From: Citrobacter amalonaticus
GTDB lineage: Bacteria; Pseudomonadota; Gammaproteobacteria; Enterobacterales; Enterobacteriaceae
DNA length: 64,000 bases
NCBI RefSeq assembly: GCF_018323885.1
Contig: NZ_AP024585.1
Location: 372,001-436,000 of the forward strand
Direction of reading: 5' to 3'
The notes beneath the pieces are model-generated. The model saw nothing but the letters and a program-made list of their open reading frames with translations, was not told the DNA's origin and made no database searches. A program made the translations under genes and the position numbers. Shown one piece after another: positions 57,862-64,000 of this stretch. Each line of letters starts with the position of its first letter. Within the stretch, counting starts at the first letter, position 1.

Positions 57862-58494
57862 TTAACGAGTGCCGTAAACGACGATCGTTTTACCGTGAGC
57901 GGAGATCAGGTTCTGATCTTCCAGCATCTTCAGAATACGACCAACGGTTTCGCGAGAGCAGCCAACGATCTGGCCAATCTCCTGGCGAGTGATTTTGATC
58001 TGCATGCCGTCCGGGTGAGTCATCGCATCAGGTTGTTTCGCCAGATTCAGCAGAGTCTGGGCGATACGACCGGTCACGTCGAGGAAGGCCAGGTTACCGA
58101 CTTTCTCTGAAGTGACTTGCAGACGGCGAGCCATTTGGGAAGAGAGGCGCATCAGAATATCCGGGTTTACCTGGATCAACTGACGGAATTTCTTGTAAGA
58201 AATTTCAGCCACTTCACACGCTGTTTTCGCCCGAACCCATGCGCTACGTTCCTGGCCTTCTTCAAACAGGCCCAGTTCGCCAATAAAATCACCCTGATTC
58301 AGATAAGAAAGGATCATTTCTTTCCCTTCCTCATCCTTAATCAACACTGCCACTGAGCCCTTAACGATGTAGTACAACGTTTCTGCTTTTTCACCCTGGT
58401 GAATCAGCGTGCTCTTGGACGGGTACTTATGAATGTGGCAATGAGACAAGAACCATTCAAGTGTCGGGTCTGTTTGCGGTTTGCCAAGCACCAT
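57862..58494 (-). CDS. crp: CRP, cAMP receptor protein
   Basis: A 210-residue global regulator, essentially the E. coli protein. The N-terminal cyclic-nucleotide domain carries [20 protein letters not shown] (residues 70-89) with the cAMP-contacting Glu73 and Arg83 of FIGELG and RSAW. The C-terminal HTH recognition segment is [14 protein letters not shown] near residue 178. CRP sites occur in this window at malT, pckA and ppiA. Confidence 0.99.
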   Translation of the reverse strand: MVLGKPQTDPTLEWFLSHCHIHKYPSKSTLIHQGEKAETLYYIVKGSVAVLIKDEEGKEMILSYLNQGDFIGELGLFEEGQERSAWVRAKTACEVAEISYKKFRQLIQVNPDILMRLSSQMARRLQVTSEKVGNLAFLDVTGRIAQTLLNLAKQPDAMTHPDGMQIKITRQEIGQIVGCSRETVGRILKMLEDQNLISAHGKTIVVYGTR

Positions 58495-58801
58495 GCGCGA
58501 TTATCCTCTGTTATAAGCTGTCTCCAGAGCCAAAAAATGCCGCTGTCTCTGGGGTTGCAAAAATGTGCTTCCCGCGTCCTGGGAAGAGGCTGTCAAAAAC
58601 TCACTGCAGCCTTTAATGTGAAGTCCTCTGCATACATGCAGTACATCAATGTATTACTGTAGCATCCTGACTGTTTTAGCATAGCTTTAGCCGTGTGTCT
58701 CCTGGTGTCTCGCTTCAGCATGACGGAGGTCGCCTTCCGTTGCGAGAATTGTTATGTACGCGTAATCTGTCAGGAAAATTGACGCACTGGAGTTAAAAAA
58801 T
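58495..58801. promoter_or_regulatory. Divergent crp / yhfA promoter region
   Basis: A 307-bp spacer. The stretch 58621-58680 (TGCATACATGCAGTACATCA and onward) resembles what I recall of the E. coli crp promoter and autoregulatory CRP sites, but the sites are degenerate here and I do not place them to the base. No gene is visible. Confidence 0.55.
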
Positions 58802-59206
58802 ATGCAAGCGCGTGTTAAATGGGTTGAGGGGTTAACCTTCCTTGGTGAGTCGGCTTCCGGACACCAGATTTTGATGGACGGTAACTCTGGTGATAAAGCG
58901 CCGAGCCCGATGGAAATGGTGTTGATGGCAGCGGGCGGTTGCAGCGCTATTGACGTGGTTTCTATCCTGCAAAAAGGCCGTCAGGATGTGACGAACTGCG
59001 AAGTGAAACTGACGTCAGAACGTCGCGAAGAGGCGCCACGCCTGTTCACCCACATCAATCTGCACTTTATTGTCACCGGTAACGATCTGAAAGATGCCGC
59101 CGTTTCGCGTGCGGTCGACCTGTCAGCGGAGAAGTACTGCTCTGTGGCGCTGATGCTGGGAAAAGCGGTCAACATTACCCATTCGTATGAAGTGATTGCG
59201 GCGTAA
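58802..59206 (+). CDS. yhfA: YhfA, OsmC-family protein
   Basis: A 134-residue OsmC/Ohr-like protein. The two redox cysteines expected of the family are present: Cys in AAGGCSAIDVVSIL near residue 41 and Cys in AEKYCSVALMLGKA near residue 108. OsmC proteins reduce organic hydroperoxides; YhfA's own substrate is unknown. It is divergent from crp and convergent with prkB. Confidence 0.94.
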   Translation: MQARVKWVEGLTFLGESASGHQILMDGNSGDKAPSPMEMVLMAAGGCSAIDVVSILQKGRQDVTNCEVKLTSERREEAPRLFTHINLHFIVTGNDLKDAAVSRAVDLSAEKYCSVALMLGKAVNITHSYEVIAA

Positions 59207-59215
59207 TTTTTCCTG

Positions 59216-59293
59216 TCGCCGGATGGCGGCTAGCGCCTGGTCCGGCCTACAGATCCCTGATTTGTAGGCCCGATAAGCGTAGCGCCATCGCGC
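59216..59293. repeat. BIME of two inverted REP units between yhfA and prkB
   Basis: GCCGGATGGCGGCTAGCGCC...GGTCCGGCCTAC is followed by an inverted GTAGGCCCGATAAGCGTAGC unit ending GCCATCGCGC. The two GGCCTAC / GTAGGCC arms pair with each other. The second unit resembles the one at 14327. Confidence 0.75.
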
Positions 59294-59305
59294 ACTTCCC
59301 ATCGT

Positions 59306-60175
59306 TTATTCGATCTTCTTGCCTTCCATCAGTCGCTGCACCAGCGGCAACATGATGAGTTCCATTGCCAGCCCCATTTTGCCGCCGGGTACCACCAATG
59401 TATTGATGTGGGAAATGAATGACCCCTGCAGCATCGCCAGCAACCAGGGGAAATCGATTCCTTCCAGATTACGGAAATGAATCACGACAAAGCTCTCATC
59501 CAGTGACGGAATGCCTTTGGCCGCGAATGGGTTCGAGGTGTCGACGGTGGGAACGCGCTGGAAGTTAATGTGGGTGCGGGAGAACTGCGGCGTGATGTAG
59601 TTGATATAGTCGTCCATCGAACGCACTACCGAATCCATCACCGCCTCACGAGAATGGCCTCGTTCGCTGGTGTCGCGGATAAGCTTCTGGATCCACTCCA
59701 GGTTAACGATGGGGACCACGCCGACCAGGAGATCAACATGTCTTGCGACCTCATGCTGGGGCGTGACGACGCCGCCGTGCAGGCCTTCATAGAACAATAC
59801 GTCGGTGGGTTCTGGCAGGGGTTGCCACGGGGTAAACGTCCCCGGTACCTGATTCCATGGCACGGCTTCATCATAGGTATGCAGATATTTACGCGACTGG
59901 CCTTTGCCCGTCTGACCGTACTCAATAAACGTCTGCTCCAGTAGACCGAAGTCATTGGCGTCGGGCCCAAAATAGCTGATGTGGCGTCCGGCGTCGCGTG
60001 CTTTGCGGATCGCCATATCCATTTCCGGACGGGTATAGCGGTGAAAACTGTCGCCTTCCACCTCGGCTGCGCGCAGGTTGAGCTGCGCAAAAATTTTACG
60101 GAACGCGAGGCTGGTGGTGGTGGTCCCCGCGCCGCTGGATCCTGTTACCGCAATCACCGGATGTTTGGCAGACAT
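59306..60175 (-). CDS. prkB: PrkB, phosphoribulokinase-like protein
   Basis: A 289-residue P-loop kinase homologue. Walker A GSSGAGTTTTSLAFRK at residues 12-27, then FHRYTRPEMDMAIRKA near residue 44 and FYEGLHGGVVTPQHEVA near residue 127, all as in phosphoribulokinase. These bacteria have no Calvin cycle, so the true substrate is not known. It starts 54 bp after yheU. Confidence 0.95.
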   Translation of the reverse strand: MSAKHPVIAVTGSSGAGTTTTSLAFRKIFAQLNLRAAEVEGDSFHRYTRPEMDMAIRKARDAGRHISYFGPDANDFGLLEQTFIEYGQTGKGQSRKYLHTYDEAVPWNQVPGTFTPWQPLPEPTDVLFYEGLHGGVVTPQHEVARHVDLLVGVVPIVNLEWIQKLIRDTSERGHSREAVMDSVVRSMDDYINYITPQFSRTHINFQRVPTVDTSNPFAAKGIPSLDESFVVIHFRNLEGIDFPWLLAMLQGSFISHINTLVVPGGKMGLAMELIMLPLVQRLMEGKKIE

Positions 60176-60229
60176 GTTAACTCCATCAATAAATTGATTT
60201 TTTATTATAGTCGGCCGATAGCGTGCGGG

Positions 60230-60448
60230 TTATTCGCGAAATTGCTTGCGCGGCATGATATTGACGGTTTCGTGCAACTCAGACCACACCAGCACCGCTT
60301 CGCCACACTGTAACTGGCGTTTGACGTCGGCGACTTTTTGTTCAAGGGTACGTTCATGTTCACCATAATCGGTACCTTCGCGCAACACAAAGCTTTCGAT
60401 CAGATTGTCCAGCGTCTCGGGGGAAAGGTCCTGCCAGGGGATTTGCAT
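60230..60448 (-). CDS. yheU: YheU, small conserved protein (UPF0270)
   Basis: A 72-residue acidic protein ([20 protein letters not shown] to the end), the length of E. coli YheU. No known function and no catalytic motif. It is packed 2 bp after yheT and probably co-transcribed with it. Confidence 0.94.
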   Translation of the reverse strand: MQIPWQDLSPETLDNLIESFVLREGTDYGEHERTLEQKVADVKRQLQCGEAVLVWSELHETVNIMPRKQFRE

Positions 60449-60450
60449 GA

Positions 60451-61467
60451 TTAGGCCTCCAGATACGGTGTCAGCCAGTCAGGGATGCGCGATTCCAGCC
60501 ACATTTCTGGCCGACGTAGCGTCCCGCCAATAAATCCAACGTGCCCGCCATGTTCGGTTAACTGATATTCCACCTGCGGCGGTAAATCTTCTGCTTTGGG
60601 GATCACATGATGATCCATAAACGGGTCGTCTTTCGCGTGAATGATCAGCGTCGGAATGGCGATGTCGCTGAGCAAGGGCATGGCACTGCACTGACGATAG
60701 TAGTCGATAGCATCGGCGAAGCCGTGAATTTTGGCAGTGATCAGATCGTCAAACTCACGGATCCGGCGCAGGGACTTCAACTGCGCCAGGCTCACCGGCA
60801 GCGAGCCTGGATAAGCCGCCAGCTTGCGCGATGCGTTAGCTTTCAGCAGGTTGAGCAGATAGCGCTGATAAATACGGGAAAAGCCTTTATCCATATGATA
60901 GCTGCAGGCTTCCAGTACAAAGGGAGCCGAGACAATGACCGCCGCATCAAGCGGGATGTTTTTCCCTTCTTTAGCCAGCAGGCATGCCAACATATTTCCG
61001 CCGAGCGAATAGCCTACGGCGGCCGTCGGCGCGTGGCCAAATTCCCGCTGCAACCAGCCTAAGAACCAGGTTCCGTCTTCGGTTTCACCGGAGTGATAAA
61101 TACGGTTCAGGCGATTCGGTTCGCCGCTGCAACCGCGAAAGTGCATCACCACGCCAAGCCAGCCACGATTCTTTGCCGCTTCAATCAGGCCATGTGCGTA
61201 CGGACTGTTCAGGCTGCCTTCCAGACCATGAAAGACCACCAGGCGCGGCTTGTGCTTCGCCTGATGCGGATCTTCACTCCATGCCAGATCGACAAAGTCG
61301 CCGTCGGGCAATTCCAGACGCTGCCAGTGGGCGTCGAAATTCACCTTTCGGCGGATCAAACGCGGCAACATGGTCTGTAGATGGCAGTTACTGATACCGC
61401 GCATCGGGCGAAATTCGTCACTGCTACCATTTGGCATCTCTGGGTCGTGAAGGATTACGTGTGTCAT
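60451..61467 (-). CDS. yheT: YheT, alpha/beta-hydrolase (YheT/ABHD family)
   Basis: A 338-residue hydrolase from the ATG at 61467; a GTG one codon upstream is also possible. The oxyanion region is [18 protein letters not shown] near residue 77, nucleophile Ser in [14 protein letters not shown] near residue 147, Asp in [16 protein letters not shown] near residue 273 and His in [12 protein letters not shown] near residue 301. The substrate is unknown. Five bp after yheS. Confidence 0.95.
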   Translation of the reverse strand: MTHVILHDPEMPNGSSDEFRPMRGISNCHLQTMLPRLIRRKVNFDAHWQRLELPDGDFVDLAWSEDPHQAKHKPRLVVFHGLEGSLNSPYAHGLIEAAKNRGWLGVVMHFRGCSGEPNRLNRIYHSGETEDGTWFLGWLQREFGHAPTAAVGYSLGGNMLACLLAKEGKNIPLDAAVIVSAPFVLEACSYHMDKGFSRIYQRYLLNLLKANASRKLAAYPGSLPVSLAQLKSLRRIREFDDLITAKIHGFADAIDYYRQCSAMPLLSDIAIPTLIIHAKDDPFMDHHVIPKAEDLPPQVEYQLTEHGGHVGFIGGTLRRPEMWLESRIPDWLTPYLEA

Positions 61468-61472
61468 CACCG

Positions 61473-63374
61473 TTACTCGCTCAGCATCTGCTCAAGCTGT
61501 TCCTGGGCGTCCAGCCAGGCCAGTTCGCACGCTTCCAGCCCGGCTTTGGCGCTGGCCTGCTGTTGCAGACATTCCGTCAGCTCGGCTTTGCGGCTCTGGT
61601 CGTAAAGTTCGCTGTCACCCAGCTTCTCTTCTGCCTGCGCCAGCTGTGCGTTCAGCTTCTCCATCTCTTTTTCCAGACGGGCGATCTCTTTACGCAGCGG
61701 CTGGGTTTGCGTCCGCAGTTCAGCTTCCCGACGCTTCTGATCTTTACGCGCTTGCGCGCTGTTGATGTTCTCTTTTGGCGTCTCGTCGGACTGGCTTTCC
61801 TGCTTCTGCACATCGCTCAGCCACTGCTGATAATCTTCCAGATCGCCATCGAACGGCTCGACCTTGCGGTCATGCACCAGATACAGGTCGTCGGTTGTGG
61901 AGCGCAGCAAATGGCGGTCGTGCGATACGACCACCAGCGCGCCTTCAAATTCAATCAGCGCTTCAGTTAATGCCTGGCGCATGTCGAGATCAAGGTGGTT
62001 AGTCGGTTCATCGAGCAGCAGCAGGTTCGGACGCTGCCAGACGATCAGCGCCAGCACCAGTCGCGCTTTTTCACCGCCGGAGAAACGACGCGTCTCTTCG
62101 CTGACTTTATCGCCCTGGAAGCCGAAGCCGCCCAGGTAATCGCGTAGTTTCTGTTCCAGTTCTTGTGGCGCCAGCCGCACCAGATGCTGCAACGGCGACT
62201 CATCCGCGCGCAAATACTCAAGTTGATGCTGGGCAAAATACCCGAGCTTAATGCCTTTCGCCAGGCCAATTTCACCGTTCACCGGCGCGAGTTCACCCGC
62301 CAACAGTTTGATGAGCGTGGATTTACCCGCACCGTTACGTCCCAGCAAACCAATACGCGATCCTGGCACCAGGTTCAATTTGATTGAATCCAGGATGATG
62401 CGTTCGCCGTAACCGGCGCTCACTTTCTCCATCTTCAAGAGCGGATTCGGCAGGCTTTCCGGCGCGCGGAAGCTGAAATGGAACGGGTTATCGACATGCG
62501 CCGGGGCAATCAGCTCCATGCGTTCCAGCATCTTAATACGGCTCTGTGCCTGTTTTGCTTTTGTGGCTTTGGCGCGGAAGCGATCGATATAGCTTTGCAG
62601 ATGCGCCACGCGCTCCTGCTGGCTTTCATACATCGCCTGTTGCTGGGCCAGACGTGTGGCGCGCTGAATCTCAAACGCGCTGTAGTTGCCGGTGTACTCG
62701 AACATCGTTTGCTGTTCGATATGAATGATTTTATCCACTACCGGATCGAGGAAATCACGGTCGTGAGAGATCAGAATCAGAGTGCCCTGATAGCTCTTTA
62801 GCCATTTTTCCAGCCAGATAACCGCATCCAGATCGAGGTGGTTGGTTGGTTCATCGAGCAGGAGGAGATCGGAGCGACAAATCAGCGCCTGAGCCAGGTT
62901 GAGACGCATACGCCAGCCGCCGGAAAAGTCGCTGACTGGACGTTCCAGTTGTTCATTAGAGAAACCGAGACCATGCAACAGGCTGGCTGCGCGGGAGCGT
63001 ACGGTCCAGGCGTCGATGGCATCCAGCTTGCCGTGGACGGTGGCAATGGCGTGTCCGTCGTTACGTTCGTTAGCGTCATGCAACTGGGCTTCCAGTTGAC
63101 GATATTCGCGGTCACCGTCAATAACATATTCCAGCGCGGGCTGGGGCAGGGCTGGTGTTTCCTGATTCACCCACGCCAGCTGCCAGCTACCGGGAAAGGT
63201 AAAACCGCCGGCATCTGCGCTGATTTCATTTTTCAGCAATGCCAGCAGGGTAGATTTCCCGCAGCCGTTCTTACCCACCAGGCCCACTTTCTGGCCCGGA
63301 TTGATGGTGGCAGTGGCATTGTCCAGTAAGACGCGCACGCCGCGACGAATTTGTAACGAGGAGAAAACAATCAT
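61473..63374 (-). CDS. yheS: YheS, ABC-F translation factor
   Basis: A 633-residue cytoplasmic tandem ATPase with no membrane segments. Two nucleotide-binding domains each show Walker A (GLVGKNGCGKSTLLALL near residue 32; GLLGRNGAGKSTLIKLL near residue 342), ABC signature (DFSGGWRMRLNLAQAL; RFSGGEKARLVLALIV) and Walker B (LLLLDEPTNHLDLDAV; LLLLDEPTNHLDLDMR). A charged linker and a C-terminal coiled coil (about 540-625) follow. ABC-F proteins act in the ribosomal E site; the E. coli paralogues are Uup, EttA and YbiT. First gene of yheS-yheT-yheU-prkB, divergent from kefG. Confidence 0.97.
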   Translation of the reverse strand: MIVFSSLQIRRGVRVLLDNATATINPGQKVGLVGKNGCGKSTLLALLKNEISADAGGFTFPGSWQLAWVNQETPALPQPALEYVIDGDREYRQLEAQLHDANERNDGHAIATVHGKLDAIDAWTVRSRAASLLHGLGFSNEQLERPVSDFSGGWRMRLNLAQALICRSDLLLLDEPTNHLDLDAVIWLEKWLKSYQGTLILISHDRDFLDPVVDKIIHIEQQTMFEYTGNYSAFEIQRATRLAQQQAMYESQQERVAHLQSYIDRFRAKATKAKQAQSRIKMLERMELIAPAHVDNPFHFSFRAPESLPNPLLKMEKVSAGYGERIILDSIKLNLVPGSRIGLLGRNGAGKSTLIKLLAGELAPVNGEIGLAKGIKLGYFAQHQLEYLRADESPLQHLVRLAPQELEQKLRDYLGGFGFQGDKVSEETRRFSGGEKARLVLALIVWQRPNLLLLDEPTNHLDLDMRQALTEALIEFEGALVVVSHDRHLLRSTTDDLYLVHDRKVEPFDGDLEDYQQWLSDVQKQESQSDETPKENINSAQARKDQKRREAELRTQTQPLRKEIARLEKEMEKLNAQLAQAEEKLGDSELYDQSRKAELTECLQQQASAKAGLEACELAWLDAQEQLEQMLSE

Positions 63375-63507
63375 AAGGCGCCGTATGTTCAGACTATGTT
63401 AATTTATCATTATGATAATGTAAGGTGTGGGCCATTTTCCGCACCGGGCCGCAATGGTAGCCCAAAACGACGACGATACACAAAAACAGAAATAAACCGG
63501 GAGGGGG

Positions 63508-64000
63508 ATGATGTCTCAGCCAGCAAAGGTCTTGCTGCTGTATGCCCATCCGGAATCTCAGGACTCGGTGGCTAACCGGGTACTGCTTAAGCCGGCCACG
63601 CAGCTCAGCAACGTTACGGTGCACGATCTCTACGCGCACTATCCTGATTTTTTTATCGATATCCCGCATGAGCAGGCGCTACTGCGTGAGCATGACGTGA
63701 TCGTGTTTCAGCATCCGCTGTACACCTATAGCTGTCCGGCGTTGCTGAAAGAGTGGCTGGACCGCGTATTGAGCCGTGGCTTTGCCAGCGGCCCCGGGGG
63801 AAATCAGTTAGCGGGAAAGTACTGGCGGAGCGTGATAACAACCGGGGAACCGGAGAGCGCCTATCGCTATGACGCGCTGAATCGCTATCCGATAAGCGAT
63901 GTACTACGGCCATTCGAACTGACGGCAGGGATGTGCCGGATGCACTGGTTGAGTCCCATTATTATCTACTGGGCCAGACGACAAAGCGCGCAGGAGCTGG
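63508..64000 (+). CDS. kefG: KefG, ancillary protein of the KefB K+ efflux system, cut by window edge
   Basis: The first 164 codons of a flavodoxin-like quinone oxidoreductase-fold protein; E. coli KefG has 184 residues, so about 20 are missing. Start ATG at 63508 (a second ATG follows at once) with GGGAGGGGG upstream. Visible: [20 protein letters not shown] near residue 8, [20 protein letters not shown] near residue 66 and [17 protein letters not shown] near residue 111. kefB is expected beyond the edge. KefG is needed for full KefB activity in electrophile protection. Confidence 0.95.
   Translation, partial: MMSQPAKVLLLYAHPESQDSVANRVLLKPATQLSNVTVHDLYAHYPDFFIDIPHEQALLREHDVIVFQHPLYTYSCPALLKEWLDRVLSRGFASGPGGNQLAGKYWRSVITTGEPESAYRYDALNRYPISDVLRPFELTAGMCRMHWLSPIIIYWARRQSAQEL

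Noticed and set aside
63390..63415. Possible Fur box (TTATCAT-T-ATGATAA) between yheS and kefG
   Set aside because: Only about half of the 19-base Fur consensus matches, the 7-1-7 half-sites are in the wrong sense, and neither gene is a known Fur target.

Overview
The window is a chromosomal segment of an enterobacterium (Enterobacteriaceae, closest in layout and protein sequence to Escherichia, Salmonella and Citrobacter; Citrobacter or a near relative is my best guess, but I cannot fix the genus by eye). Almost every protein from malT (2477) to kefG (64000) matches the E. coli K-12 product in length and sequence, and gene order follows the E. coli malT to kefG segment.

Layout. 1-2449: a CitMHS-type transporter, cut by the left edge, with a divergent LysR regulator. 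2477-12702: malT and malPQ, split by a 2.3-kb A+T-rich island (5561-7835) absent from the E. coli layout as I know it. 12741-16505: gntT, nfuA, gntX, bioH. 16664-19477: feoABC. 19852-22739: yhgF, greB. 22966-26705: ompR-envZ and pckA. 27079-31260: hslO, hslR, yrfG, igaA. 31585-38171: nudE, mrcA, hofMNOPQ. 38478-44869: the aroK-aroB-damX-dam-rpe-gph-trpS cluster. 44937-50549: yhfL and nirBDC-cysG. 50870-55655: tsgA, ppiA, yhfG-fic, pabA, argD. 55723-64000: yhfK, crp, yhfA, prkB, yheU, yheT, yheS and the start of kefG.

The one clearly accessory region is the island between malT and malP. On the minus strand it encodes an Hcp-like type VI secretion protein, a 288-residue protein ending in a hydrophobic hairpin with a GxxxGxxxG glycine zipper, and two tandem paralogous three-helix membrane proteins of 143 residues. 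I read this as an orphan hcp-effector-immunity module with a probable membrane-depolarising toxin. The two putative immunity genes share an 83-bp 3' segment with one mismatch, although the rest of the genes has diverged.

How the rest works together. crp lies here together with recognisable CRP sites before malT, pckA and ppiA, so carbon-source control is a common thread. Oxygen and nitrate control shows as an FNR site plus NarL/NarP 7-2-7 site at nirB and an FNR-like plus Fur-like site at feoA. GntR-like operators flank the gntT promoter, an ArgR box precedes argD, and MalT boxes precede malP. Several intergenic spaces hold REP/BIME-type hairpins, and most convergent gene pairs share a bidirectional terminator. 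I saw no tRNA, rRNA, CRISPR array, insertion sequence or replication origin.
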